From the NCBI GenBank assembly GCA_030065815.1, contig JASJCU010000052.1:1-35718 (forward strand): a DNA stretch of 35,718 nt, written 5' to 3'. This stretch comes from Gammaproteobacteria bacterium (GTDB lineage Bacteria > Pseudomonadota > Gammaproteobacteria > Chromatiales > Chromatiaceae). Below the pieces are notes generated by a model that was not told the DNA's origin, did not search any database, and saw nothing but the letters and a program-made list of their open reading frames with translations. Position numbers and translations under genes: made by a program. Positions 7,334-16,440 of this stretch are shown in pieces. Every line of letters starts with the position of its first letter. Positions within the stretch are counted from its first letter, which is position 1.

Positions 7334-8199
7334 AGTACCGCATGGTCGAGCGCTGCCGCGATGCCTTCCCTTTGCGCATGATGTGCCGCTGCCTCAAGGT
7401 CTCGCCCAGTGGCTACTACGATTGGCGTAATCGGCCATTGAGCGCGCGGGCACAGGCCAACGAGGCCCTGCTTGCCCGTATCAAGGCACTCCACGCGAAC
7501 AGCGACTGCGTGGCGGGTGCGCCACGGATCTGGGAAGACCTCCAGTATGCCGGTGTCGCCTGCAGCAAGAACCGAATTGCGCGGCTGATGCAGGCTCACG
7601 GCATCCAGGGTATCCCTCAGCGTAAACGCTGGCGCAAGAAGGCCTCCGGGGCACGGCCAGTAGGCATCCAGAATCACTTGGCACGCGACTTCAGCGCCAG
7701 CGAACCGAACACCAAGTGGGTCACCGACATCACGTACATCGAGACGGCCGAAGGCTGGCTGTATCTCAGCGCCGTGCTCGATCTGCACTCGGGCATCATC
7801 GTCGGCTGGTCGATGAGCCATCGCCAGACCCGCGACCTGGTGCTGCAGGCAGTACTGATGGCCCTCTGGCAGCGTGAGGATCGCTCACCGGTCATTCTGC
7901 ACTCCGACCGCGGCTGCCAATTCACCAGCGGCGAATACCAGCGCTTCCTCGACGGCCACAACTTGGTCTGCAGTATGAGCGCTGTCGGCAGCTGTGCCGA
8001 TAATGCGGCGATGGAAGGCTTCTTCGGCCTACTGAAAAGAGAGCGCGTGAATCGACGAATCTATCGGACGAGAGCAGAAGCCAGGGCCGATGTGTTCGAC
8101 TACATCGAGCGATTCCATAATCCCCGGCGGCGCCGTCGTCTCGGAGCCGCTAGGATAAAGCAGTCGCTCTTAACTCAACCGTCCGTGGAGACGGGGTAA
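7330..8199 (+). CDS. IS3-family transposase OrfB (DDE integrase)
   Basis: A 289-residue catalytic subunit. After an HTH_21-like N-terminal segment, the integrase core carries the three acidic residues: D133 (VTDITYIE), D193 (HSDRGCQF) and E229 (NAAMEGFFG). D193 and E229 are separated by exactly 35 residues, the D-35-E spacing of this family. The tail YIERFHNPRRRRRLG and the ending SLLTQPSVETG are typical of one IS3 subgroup. It is made either from its own ATG, coupled to the orfA stop, or as the OrfAB fusion. No inactivating change was seen. Confidence 0.95.
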   Translation: MKYRMVERCRDAFPLRMMCRCLKVSPSGYYDWRNRPLSARAQANEALLARIKALHANSDCVAGAPRIWEDLQYAGVACSKNRIARLMQAHGIQGIPQRKRWRKKASGARPVGIQNHLARDFSASEPNTKWVTDITYIETAEGWLYLSAVLDLHSGIIVGWSMSHRQTRDLVLQAVLMALWQREDRSPVILHSDRGCQFTSGEYQRFLDGHNLVCSMSAVGSCADNAAMEGFFGLLKRERVNRRIYRTRAEARADVFDYIERFHNPRRRRRLGAARIKQSLLTQPSVETG

Positions 8200-8207
8200 A
8201 ACCCCTG

Positions 8208-8372
8208 CGTGGCTTTCGGTCTGTTTTCAGCGAGGCACAACGCATTGGGATCAAACACCTGTTGGTGGTACCAGCACTCGTGCTCTGTTTCCTTTTCGGG
8301 CCGGTCGGCTGGCTGGTGTTCCAGCTTCAGAAGGCGGTTCGACACTACAAGCTAGGTTCCACCGAAGCCTGA
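8208..8372 (+). pseudogene. ABA4-like (DUF4281) membrane protein, C-terminal remnant next to the IS
   Basis: In the frame ending with TGA at 8370-8372 the DNA reads SVFSEAQRIGIKHLLVVPAL, then LCFLFGPVGWLVFQLQKAV. This matches the last transmembrane helix of ABA4-like proteins (consensus near RGIPHLLVIPCLxLTxxFGPxGLLLY). No start codon or upstream part is present. The sequence begins at the right end of the IS3-family element, and no matching N-terminal part is found left of that element. The gene was therefore truncated by insertion plus deletion. The original function of such proteins outside plants is not established. Confidence 0.7.
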
Positions 8373-8393
8373 GGATCAAGCGCAAGATCAACC

Positions 8394-8632
8394 GTCGCGA
8401 AAATCGAAGCGACTCACTTGCTTCTCCTACGCACACCTAACCTCCTGATTTGCGCAGCCCTTCGGTTTTATCCGAAACTTAACGCCTTCGTTTCTCCGAC
8501 TTTTGGAAGGCTAACCCCTTGAGCCACCGTCCCAGGAAAAGGTTCGGCCAGAAGTGTTGCCCGAAGTGGTTTTCTTGCGGATTAGGCGGAGTTAGTGAGG
8601 TGGGAATTGGTGCTGTCGACGATTTTGCCGAC
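8394..8632 (+). repeat. Repeat copy R2 (rsmA 5'-region-like element)
   Basis: Second copy of the three-copy repeat, colinear with R1 with no net insertion or deletion over 239 bases. Its core 8515-8553 is identical over 39 bases to 11252-11290, which is the rsmA start codon, the four bases before it and the following codons. The left box starts 121 bases before the core, as in the other copies. The core translates LSHRPRKRFGQ and then leaves rsmA. A short TTCGG-TTTTAT-CCGAA hairpin lies upstream of the core. An imperfect version of the R1 palindrome closes the copy at 8615-8632. No real gene is recognised between 8373 and 8730, so this repeat fills the gap. Confidence 0.85.
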
Positions 8633-8730
8633 TGCTCAAGACAGCGGCTTACATTGGAAGAAATGACACTCAACAGGTAAGAAGTGGCTCGCAGACGACA
8701 CGACTTTCACCGCGTCGTCCGACCCAATCC

Positions 8731-9342
8731 CTAGAAAACCTGCTGAGAGTTCACCTCTTGTTGATCTGCGCCCGTATCTGCGCTCATCTCTTCGTAGAGA
8801 TACTGTCGCGGGTTGGATCTTCTCGGGTCGTCGATCATAGCGACCCAGCGGTGGCCATGTTGCTCGATTACCTCCTGACTCGCGCTATCTGCCCCGTACA
8901 TCCACTCCGGACTCAGGTAATTCATCTGTGTCAGGTTGGCCGTAAGCTGAAACGGCCTCAGCAGATCGGGAATCGTGCAGAAGATATCGAAACCGTTGTA
9001 GAACCGATGCCTGCCACCCACCGAAACCAGCAACTGCAGATCTTTCCCCGCCAGTTTGTCCCCACCCTCGCCGTACGCGAACCCCGGCATCAACACGTCA
9101 TCCAGCCATTTCTTTAGCAGAGGCGGGACCGAGTACCAATAGAGCGGGAACTGAAAAACGATCCGATCGTGGGCCATCAACATCGACTGCTCCTTATCAA
9201 CATCGACGGTGAAATCAGCGTACTCCCGGTACATATCTCTACTGGCAGCGAGCTTTCCCGAATTCTCCAGTTGTCGTTTCCAGGTCTGATTCACCCTTGA
9301 TTCCATGAGATCAGGATGAAAGACCAGGTTCATGATTTTCAT
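8731..9342 (-). CDS. Flavodoxin-fold NAD(P)H-dependent oxidoreductase (KefF/MdaB-like)
   Basis: A 203-residue cytoplasmic flavoprotein of the NAD(P)H:quinone oxidoreductase type. It opens with a beta strand and loop (MKIMNLVFHPDLMESRVNQTW) that would hold the FMN phosphate. It then has ADFTVDVDKEQSMLMAHDRIVFQFPLYWYSVPPLLKKWLDDV, the family signature in which FPLYWYSVP lines the flavin. LLVSVGGRHRFYNG is the second flavin loop. Members reduce quinones or other electrophiles by two electrons, or regulate the Kef efflux system. No kef gene is nearby. It lies 40 bases downstream of the haloalkane dehalogenase on the same strand and is probably cotranscribed with it. The C-terminal ~25 residues are polar and probably disordered. 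Confidence 0.9.
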   Translation of the reverse strand: MKIMNLVFHPDLMESRVNQTWKRQLENSGKLAASRDMYREYADFTVDVDKEQSMLMAHDRIVFQFPLYWYSVPPLLKKWLDDVLMPGFAYGEGGDKLAGKDLQLLVSVGGRHRFYNGFDIFCTIPDLLRPFQLTANLTQMNYLSPEWMYGADSASQEVIEQHGHRWVAMIDDPRRSNPRQYLYEEMSADTGADQQEVNSQQVF

Positions 9343-9382
9343 CGGCGTTTCCCTTCATCGCTGACGTCAAGACGACCGTCCC

Positions 9383-10350
<968 letters not shown>

Positions 10351-10427
10351 AATTGTCAACAAGTACTTCGTTTCAGGCGGGGTGAACCGGCATGAGCGAG
10401 CAGCCGGACTAAGCGGAACCGGGAGAC

Positions 10428-11012
10428 ATGAAAGAAAGGGGCGCGAAAGCGGAGAAGGTCATCGACTCCGCAATGGCACTGTTGCGGAACGAAGGGGATC
10501 GCGGCGTGACCATGCGCCGGGTCGCTCAGGATGCCGGCATGTCGCTCAGCAATGTCCAGTACTACTTCAAGAACAAGGATGCGTTGCTCACGGCGATGGC
10601 CGACCGCTATTTCTATCAATGCCTGGAAGACATCGAGAGTGAGCAGTTTCCGGGCGACACCAGTGGCGCGAAGGCAGCGCTCCGCCCTGTGGTCCTGAGC
10701 TTTCTGGCGCATGGATTGGAGGTGTCTGACATGTGCCGGGTTTTCCGCGAGTACTGGGCATTTGCCACGCGGAACGCAGCGATTGAAAGCTACCTGGTGA
10801 ATTACTACAGCAGGTTGACGGTGCTCCTCAAGGACAAGCTTCGTCCGCTGGCCGTTGATGAACCGGCACTGGAGGAGGCCATATCGCTGTTCATCCCTGT
10901 CGTCGAGGGTTACTCGATCACATGTCCAGCACTGCCTGTCGACATCGATCGAATGACCGACCTGACCACCGACCTGTTGCTCTCAGTCTTGCACGGAAAG
11001 CGCAAAAAATGA
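10428..11012 (+). CDS. TetR-family repressor, divergent from the dehalogenase
   Basis: A 194-residue regulator. The N-terminal domain reads KVIDSAMALLRNEGDRGVTMRRVAQDAGMSLSNVQYYFKNKDALL, a clear TetR helix-turn-helix with the SxxxxYYFKxKxxLL end. The C-terminal domain (VFREYWAFATRN onward) is all-helical and would bind the inducer. Its nature is unknown, but a halogenated substrate of the neighbouring enzyme or its product is a reasonable guess. It is transcribed away from the haloalkane dehalogenase, and the 139-base gap holds two operators. It is unrelated at sequence level to the other TetR protein at 4300-4884 beyond the family fold. The start codon is ATG at 10428, just after GGGAGAC. 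Confidence 0.93.
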   Translation: MKERGAKAEKVIDSAMALLRNEGDRGVTMRRVAQDAGMSLSNVQYYFKNKDALLTAMADRYFYQCLEDIESEQFPGDTSGAKAALRPVVLSFLAHGLEVSDMCRVFREYWAFATRNAAIESYLVNYYSRLTVLLKDKLRPLAVDEPALEEAISLFIPVVEGYSITCPALPVDIDRMTDLTTDLLLSVLHGKRKK

Positions 11013-11130
11013 CGTTCCACCAGCCGGCCACCGATCGATGCTGCTACCGAGGAATGAGGCCGAACAGGATTTTCGCAGGAGCCGGGTTGCGCACTGGGCC
11101 ACACCGGGTCAATGGCCACGTTTCTCAAGC

Positions 11131-11290
11131 GCCGCGAAAATCGAAGAGAGTTCGAATCCCGTCACACGCAGACCTTACTCGCTGATCCCCGTGGGCATTC
11201 CCAACCCACTCCTTCATAATCGCCTGAATTGATTTGTAATTTGTAGGTTATCCCCTTGAGCCACCGTCCCAGGAAAAGGTTCGGCCAGAA
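11131..11290 (+). repeat. Repeat copy R3: native rsmA upstream region and first codons
   Basis: Third copy and probable source of R1 and R2. Left box 11131-11158 matches R1 with one mismatch. The core 11252-11290 matches R2 exactly over 39 bases. The intervening part is diverged but aligns to R2 without gaps (for example ACGCA-ACCTTAC against ACGCA-ACCTAAC). The core includes the TTG start of rsmA and its KRFGQN codons. Beyond 11290 this copy continues as rsmA, while R1 and R2 share a different sequence. Confidence 0.85.
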
Positions 11291-12050
11291 CTTCCTGCAC
11301 GACCAGGGCGTCATCACGCGGATTCTCGATGCCATCGACCCGCAACCCGGGCAGCACATCGTCGAGATCGGGCCGGGCCAGGGGGCGTTGACGCGCGGCC
11401 TGTTGCAGCGCGCCGGCGAACTGGATGCGGTGGAACTGGACCGCGACCTGATCGCGCCATTGCAGCGGCGCTGCGCGTCGCTCGGCACACTGCACCTGCA
11501 CAATGCCGACGCGCTGACCTTCGACTTCACGGCGCTGCGCAGCGACGAGCGCCCGCTGCGCCTGGTCGGCAATCTGCCGTACAACATCTCGACGCCGCTG
11601 CTGTTCCACCTGATCGACCACGCCGCGGCCGTCGGCGATATGCATTTCATGCTGCAGAAAGAGGTGGTCGACCGCATGACCGCCGAGCCCGGCAGCAAGG
11701 CCTTCGGCCGCCTGTCGGTCATGGTCCAGGTCTCGTGCTCGGTCGCACCGTTGTTCGACGTGCCGCCCGACGCCTTCGATCCGCCGCCGCTCGTCGATTC
11801 GAGCGTCGCACGCCTGGTCCCGCTCGCCGCACCCCGGGTGGCCGCGGCGCAGATGCCGTCGTTCTGCCGCTTCGTGCGCAAGACCTTCGGCCACCGTCGC
11901 AAGACGCTGCGCAACGCGCTCAAGGGCGTGTTGACGACCGAGCAGATCGCCGCCGCCGGCGTCGACCCGACCTGTCGCAGCGAGGTGCTGCAGCTCGAAC
12001 AGGTCATCGCACTGCATCACCAGGCAGACACGGCGTCGCGCGACGCGTAA
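11256..12050 (+). CDS. rsmA: 16S rRNA (adenine-1518/1519-N6)-dimethyltransferase
   Basis: A 264-residue KsgA/RsmA. It dimethylates two adjacent adenines in the 3' hairpin of 16S rRNA during late 30S assembly, using S-adenosylmethionine. Evidence: the N-terminal KRFGQNFLHDQ, motif I VEIGPGQGALTRGL for SAM, and the catalytic NLPYNIST (Asn106). The RNA-binding C-terminal domain begins near SVAPLFDVPPDAFDPPP. Start codon: an in-frame TAG at 11244-11246 leaves TTG at 11256 as the only plausible initiator that keeps the conserved N-terminus. The ribosome binding site is weak (TAGG about 8 bases upstream). The usual neighbours pdxA and apaG are absent. The gene stands at the junction between the AT-richer island and the GC-rich core. 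Confidence 0.97.
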   Translation: MSHRPRKRFGQNFLHDQGVITRILDAIDPQPGQHIVEIGPGQGALTRGLLQRAGELDAVELDRDLIAPLQRRCASLGTLHLHNADALTFDFTALRSDERPLRLVGNLPYNISTPLLFHLIDHAAAVGDMHFMLQKEVVDRMTAEPGSKAFGRLSVMVQVSCSVAPLFDVPPDAFDPPPLVDSSVARLVPLAAPRVAAAQMPSFCRFVRKTFGHRRKTLRNALKGVLTTEQIAAAGVDPTCRSEVLQLEQVIALHHQADTASRDA

Positions 12051-12255
12051 ACCGCCGCCCGGCGCGGTGCACCGGGGTTCGCGGCCGGCGCTGCCTGGCA
12101 GGTCGCGCCGCCGCGACCTTTATGACGCCGGTCAACCCGCGCCCCGCTGGCGCCGTGATCACGCTGGCAAAGCCGTGACCGGGTGGTAGTCTGATGACAG
12201 GCGCGGCATCGCGGGATGCTGCCGCGCGAACGCGCATCGCCAATCGGACAACCCC

Positions 12256-13752
12256 ATGATCACGCGGGCACGCGTTTCCGCTATCGGCCTGTGGCTCGGC
12301 CCGGCACTCGCGGTCGTCGTGTTCGTGCTGTTGCCGGACGCCGACCCGGCCGCTGCCGCGGGGCTCGGCCTGGCCGGCCGCATCACCGCGGCGCTCGCGG
12401 CCTGGATGGCGACCTGGTGGCTGACCGAGGCCGTGCCGCTCGCGGCGACGGCGCTGTTGCCGGTCGTCGTGTTGCCGCTGGCCGAGGTGTCGACGCTCGC
12501 GGCCGCAACGGCACCCTACGCCAATGCCCTGATCTTTCTGTTTCTCGGCGGCTTCATTATCGGTCTGGCGATCCAGCGTTTCGGCCTGCATCGGCGCATG
12601 GCGCTGCACATCCTGCTGGTCGTCGGTACCAGTCCGCGCCGCCTGATCGCCGGCTTCATGCTCGCGTCGGCGCTGTTGAGCATGTGGATCTCGAACACCG
12701 CGACGGCGATCATGATGCTGCCGATCGGCGCCAGCATCCTGACGATGCTCAACGAGCGCCAGCGCGACGCCAACGGTGCCGCAGGCAGCGCGTGCCAACC
12801 CGCCGAGACGGCACCGTTCGCGACCGCGCTGGTGCTCGGCATCGCGTACGCCTGTTCGATCGGCGGCATCGGTACGCTGATCGGCACGCCGCCGAACCTG
12901 ATCCTGGCCGCGTTCCTGCGCAGCCAGTACGGCATCGAGTTGAGCATGGCGCGCTGGCTGACCATCGGCCTGCCGCTGGTCGCGATCCTGCTGCCGCTGA
13001 CCTGGTTCTACCTGACGCGCATCGCGTTTCGCGTCTCCGACCGACCGCTGCCGTGCGGCCGCGACGTGATCCGCGCGGAGCTGGCCGCGCTCGGCCCGAT
13101 GGGGCGCGGCGAGCGCGTCGTACTCGGCGTGTTCCTGGCGACCGCGACGGCGTGGATACTGCGCCCGCAGATCAGTGCCTGGAGCGGGCTCGCCGGGCTC
13201 AGTGACGCGACGATCGCGATGCTCGGCGCGCTGATCCTGTTCGTCATCCCGGTGAGCCGGTCGCCGCGCACGGCAGCGATGGACTGGGGCACCGCGCGCC
13301 ACGTGCCGTGGGAGATCCTGATCCTGTTCGGTGGCGGGCTGAGCCTGGCCGGCGCAATCGCGGCAACCGGCGTCGACGCGTTCATCGGCTCGGGCTTCGC
13401 GCAGCTCGCCGGCGTAGCGCCGGTCGTCATCGTGCTCGCGATCACCGCCGGCGTGATCCTGTTGACCGAGATCACCAGCAACACCGCGGTCACGACGACG
13501 CTGATGCCGGTGCTGGCCGCGACCGCGGTCGCGACCGGCGCGCCACCGGGCATGCTGCTGACCGCGGCGGCGATGGCTGCGAGCTGCGCGTTCATGCTGC
13601 CGGTCGCGACGCCGCCGAACGCCATCGTGTTCGCGTCCGGATACGTCAACGTCGCACAGATGGCGCGCGCCGGCCTGTGGCTGAACCTGATGGCCGCGCT
13701 GGTGATCACGCTGATCGTCTATCTCGGCGTCCGCCTCGTGATCGCCGGCTGA
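12256..13752 (+). CDS. DASS/SLC13-family sodium:anion symporter
   Basis: A 498-residue inner-membrane transporter with about 11-12 hydrophobic segments in two inverted repeats. The paired SNT motifs that bind sodium and substrate carboxylate are present: WISNTATAIMMLP (Ser146) and EITSNTAVTTTLMP (Ser408). The associated GTLIGTPPNLI and LPVATPPNAIVFASGY segments lie where expected. Family members take up succinate, malate or other dicarboxylates, citrate or sulfate with sodium. The substrate cannot be fixed from sequence. It is transcribed alone, 205 bases after rsmA. An aspartate- and alanine-rich cytoplasmic loop around residue 175-190 is a little longer than typical. Confidence 0.93.
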   Translation: MITRARVSAIGLWLGPALAVVVFVLLPDADPAAAAGLGLAGRITAALAAWMATWWLTEAVPLAATALLPVVVLPLAEVSTLAAATAPYANALIFLFLGGFIIGLAIQRFGLHRRMALHILLVVGTSPRRLIAGFMLASALLSMWISNTATAIMMLPIGASILTMLNERQRDANGAAGSACQPAETAPFATALVLGIAYACSIGGIGTLIGTPPNLILAAFLRSQYGIELSMARWLTIGLPLVAILLPLTWFYLTRIAFRVSDRPLPCGRDVIRAELAALGPMGRGERVVLGVFLATATAWILRPQISAWSGLAGLSDATIAMLGALILFVIPVSRSPRTAAMDWGTARHVPWEILILFGGGLSLAGAIAATGVDAFIGSGFAQLAGVAPVVIVLAITAGVILLTEITSNTAVTTTLMPVLAATAVATGAPPGMLLTAAAMAASCAFMLPVATPPNAIVFASGYVNVAQMARAGLWLNLMAALVITLIVYLGVRLVIAG

Positions 13753-14201
13753 CCAAAAGGGCTCAGTGCTGGCTTCGGGACGCCCGTCGTCGCCGAGCGC
13801 GCCACCGCTTGCCGATGCGGACTCGTCGCTGGCCTACGGCACGGACATGGACACGCGCAGACCCTGAGCGGCCCGTGTCGGGCTCGTCGCCGGATGCGTG
13901 ACCGCCGCACGCGTGGCGCGGCTACGGGGCATGCCGACCGACACTGGTCGCCGTCAGGCATCGCCGACGATGCCGTGACGCTGGCTCCGGCCCGTCGCCC
14001 GGCGTGCCCCGGGCGGTCGGGCACCTCGCGTCCCACCAAGGACCCGAATCGCCGTACCTGGCACCGTCGCCACGGCGACGCCGGCACGCGCCACAAGGCC
14101 TGACGCAACACAGGCGCAGTATTTCTGAAATAATTTGCGCTTCGGCCGCTGAGATTCCCAGGCAAGGGCCGCCCTACGCCGGACCGGAGGCAGTCCGCAC
14201 G
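13753..14201. other. Non-coding region before the Na/Pi cotransporter gene
   Basis: About 450 bases with no recognisable gene. Open frames on both strands have no domain and are what such GC-rich DNA gives by chance. An AT-rich patch at about 14118-14142 (around TTTCTGAAATAATTTGCG) is the best candidate for the promoter of the downstream transporter, 60-80 bases before its start. No terminator with a T-run was seen after the DASS gene. Confidence 0.4.
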
Positions 14202-16010
14202 ATGACACCGAATCTAAACCCGCTTGACCTCCGCACCGGCGTGCTGCTCGCGCTGGGCGCGATCTGCGCACTGTTCGCGGTACCGGCCCTCGCCGAGGAC
14301 TCGGCCCAGGTCATGAACTGGGGCGTCATGGGCATGCAGCTGTTCGGCGGCCTGGCGCTGTTCCTGTTCGGTATGGAGCAGATGGCCGATGCGCTGAAGG
14401 CCGTCGCCGGCCAGCGCATGAAGAACATCCTGGCGCGCCTGACGACCAACCGGATCATGGGCGCCGTGACCGGCGCCTTCGTGACCGCGGTGATCCAGTC
14501 TTCGTCGGTCACGACGGTGCTCGTGGTCGGCTTCATCTCGGCCGGCCTGATGTCGATGTCGCAGTCGGTCGGCGTGATCATGGGGGCCAACATCGGCACG
14601 ACGATCACGGCACAGATCGTCGCCTTCAAGGTGACCAAGGCCGCGCTGCTGATGATCGGCGTCGGTTTCACGATGCTGTTCGCGTCGAAGAACGAGAAGA
14701 TCAAGCAGTACGGCACGATGCTGATGGGGCTCGGCCTGGTGTTCTTCGGCATGAGCGTCATGAGCGACGCGATGAAACCGCTGCGCAGTTTCCAGCCGTT
14801 CCTCGACCTGATGCAGCAGATGGAGAACCCGGCGATCGGTATCCTGATCGCCGCGGCCTTCACCGGCCTCGTCCAGTCGTCATCGGCGACCACCGGCATC
14901 GTCATCGTCATGGCCAGCCAGGGCTTCATCACGCTACCGGCGGGAATCGCCCTGGCGTTCGGCGCCAACATCGGCACCTGCGTGACCGCGATGCTCGCGG
15001 CGATCGGCAAGCCACGCGAGGCGGTCCGTGCGGCCGCGGTGCACGTGTTGTTCAACGTCGCCGGCGTCGTCGTCTGGTTCGTGTTCATACCGCAGCTGGC
15101 CGACATCGTCACGCTGATCTCGCCGAGCCATCCCGAGCTGGCCGGTGTCGAGCGCCTCGCCGCCGAGGCGCCGCGTCAGATCGCCAACGCGCACACGATC
15201 TTCAACGTCGCCAACACGCTGCTTTTCATCGGCCTGGCCACGCAGCTCGCCCGGCTGGTCGAGTGGCTTATCCCGGACAAGCCGTTCGAGGCCGAGATCC
15301 TGTCGGTCACGGCGCGCTATCTCGAACCCGAACTGCTCAGCACGCCGGTGCTGGCGCTGGACCGCGTGCGCATGGAGGTGCAGCACATGGGCGAGGTCGT
15401 CATGCGCATGCTCGACCAGATCATGCCGGCGATCCTGGTCGGCAACACCGCGACGCTGCAGCGCATCCGCGAGACCGACGACGAGGTCGACGTGCTGTAC
15501 GCACAGATCCTCGACTACATGGGCCAGCTCAGCAAAGGCGCGATGACCGACGACCAAACCGACGAGTTCCTGCAACTGATGGCGGCGCTCAGCGACCTGG
15601 AGAATATCGGCGACACGATCGAGACCAACCTGGTCGACCTCGGCACGGCCCGCATCGAGGCCGACGTGTCGATCAGCGGACCGACGCGCCGGGTGCTGAA
15701 CGACTTCCATGACGTGGTCAAGACCGCGACGGCGAGGGCGATCGACGCCGTCGCCACCGGCAATGCCGACGCCGCGCACGAGGTCATCGCGATGAAGACC
15801 GATATCAACCGCCTCAGCGACTCGGCCGCGGTCCACCAGGCCAGCCGCCTGGTCGCCCAGGAGCCGAAACGGATACCGGCCTACACGATCGAGATCGACA
15901 TCATCGAAAAGCAGAAGCGCATCTACTACTTCGCCAAGCGCATGGCCAAGACCGTGATCGCGCAGCAGGCACTCGACGAGCCCGAGGCGGCCGCCGAGGC
16001 CGCCGGCTGA
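14202..16010 (+). CDS. Na/Pi-cotransporter family protein with PhoU-like tail
   Basis: A 602-residue inner-membrane protein of the NptA/YjbB type that moves inorganic phosphate with sodium. The two hallmark repeats carry VIQSSSVTTVLVVGF (Gln99) and LVQSSSATTGIVIVMA (Gln225), each followed by a GANIGT motif. Residues from about 390 to the end are cytoplasmic and helical and resemble PhoU four-helix bundles (ETDDEVDVLYAQILDYM; DLENIGDTIETNL). These may bind regulatory partners. The ATG at 14202 follows GGAGG after 11 bases and begins just before a hydrophobic N-terminal segment ending in ALAED. A longer frame from 14004 has no such support. It is likely monocistronic. Confidence 0.93.
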   Translation: MTPNLNPLDLRTGVLLALGAICALFAVPALAEDSAQVMNWGVMGMQLFGGLALFLFGMEQMADALKAVAGQRMKNILARLTTNRIMGAVTGAFVTAVIQSSSVTTVLVVGFISAGLMSMSQSVGVIMGANIGTTITAQIVAFKVTKAALLMIGVGFTMLFASKNEKIKQYGTMLMGLGLVFFGMSVMSDAMKPLRSFQPFLDLMQQMENPAIGILIAAAFTGLVQSSSATTGIVIVMASQGFITLPAGIALAFGANIGTCVTAMLAAIGKPREAVRAAAVHVLFNVAGVVVWFVFIPQLADIVTLISPSHPELAGVERLAAEAPRQIANAHTIFNVANTLLFIGLATQLARLVEWLIPDKPFEAEILSVTARYLEPELLSTPVLALDRVRMEVQHMGEVVMRMLDQIMPAILVGNTATLQRIRETDDEVDVLYAQILDYMGQLSKGAMTDDQTDEFLQLMAALSDLENIGDTIETNLVDLGTARIEADVSISGPTRRVLNDFHDVVKTATARAIDAVATGNADAAHEVIAMKTDINRLSDSAAVHQASRLVAQEPKRIPAYTIEIDIIEKQKRIYYFAKRMAKTVIAQQALDEPEAAAEAAG

Positions 16011-16128
16011 CATCTCGCCGTCACCGGCGTCATCGAACCTTCACAATCGGGTCACATACGCGTTGCAGAATCTGCGTTCGAGGGCGCGGCGCAGGTGCCG
16101 GCGCCCGCCCGGCAACGCGGAGTCGATC

Positions 16129-16377
16129 ATGCAGACGCAGAAGCTGGTCAGCGGCCTGCTGGCGCAATTCTCGCCCGAGGCGCGCAGCGACCACGGCCAC
16201 CGTGAAGAACTGGAACAGGTCATCGAGTCGCTGCGACAACGCCGCGACGATCTGCAGTCACGCCTCGCCGACGAGACCCGCCACGCCCAGCTGCGCCACC
16301 TGAAGATCGACCTCGAGGTCGTGCAGCTGCAGTACCGCAAGGCATTGGAACTGCGCGCCGAGCTGCCACAGCCCTAG
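16129..16377 (+). CDS. Small coiled-coil protein, unknown function
   Basis: An 82-residue hydrophilic protein. GGAG precedes the ATG at 16129. An earlier in-frame ATG at 16063 gives an arginine-rich lead with no ribosome binding site. Nearly all of it is predicted helix with heptad pattern (LEQVIESLRQRRDDLQSRLADE, then LRHLKIDLEVVQLQYRKAL), so a coiled-coil homo-oligomer is likely. No family recognised. It lies 118 bases after the phosphate transporter on the same strand and converges with uspA on the other strand. Confidence 0.6.
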   Translation: MQTQKLVSGLLAQFSPEARSDHGHREELEQVIESLRQRRDDLQSRLADETRHAQLRHLKIDLEVVQLQYRKALELRAELPQP

Positions 16378-16440
16378 TCACTGCCCCGGCCACCGCCCTG
16401 GCCGCTGCGCTCGCGTCGGCCGTACCCGCCTGACCGGCGG

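Larger units (their letters stand above)
6981..8207 (+). mobile_element. Intact IS3-family insertion sequence
   Basis: About 1.2 kb holding orfA and orfB. The ends carry matching inverted repeats: 6985-7007 on the left and 8203-8181 read in reverse on the right. They share GGTTTTACCC, six non-matching bases at the same place, then CACGGAC. The orfB stop codon lies inside the right repeat. Exact outer ends are uncertain by a few bases, and I could not confirm a target-site duplication. The right end abuts the tail of an ABA4-like gene. The left end adjoins a GTGGTGG...CCACCAC hairpin at 6961-6980. Both reading frames and the D-D-35-E residues are intact, so the element looks competent to transpose. 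Confidence 0.9.

Noticed and set aside
8430..8600. Possible integron attC site in repeat R2 (CACCTAAC ... GTTAGTG)
   Set aside because: The core-like heptamers are there, but the arms between them are not complementary, R1 has lost the right one, and no integron integrase or cassette-like spacing is present. The match to the rsmA 5' region explains the repeat better.
11140..11165. tRNA 3' end suggested by GAGTTCGAATCCC
   Set aside because: The bases around TTCGAAT do not form a T-stem, and no acceptor stem or anticodon arm can be folded in the flanks. The same string recurs in R1 as part of the repeat.
11162..12020. Two long minus-strand open frames across rsmA
   Set aside because: They are antisense to a clear rsmA, have no domain, and run through the repeat and intergenic DNA.
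14004..14201. Start of the Na/Pi cotransporter at 14004
   Set aside because: The 66 added residues are Arg/Pro/His-rich with no ribosome binding site. The ATG at 14202 has GGAGG upstream and precedes the hydrophobic N-terminus.
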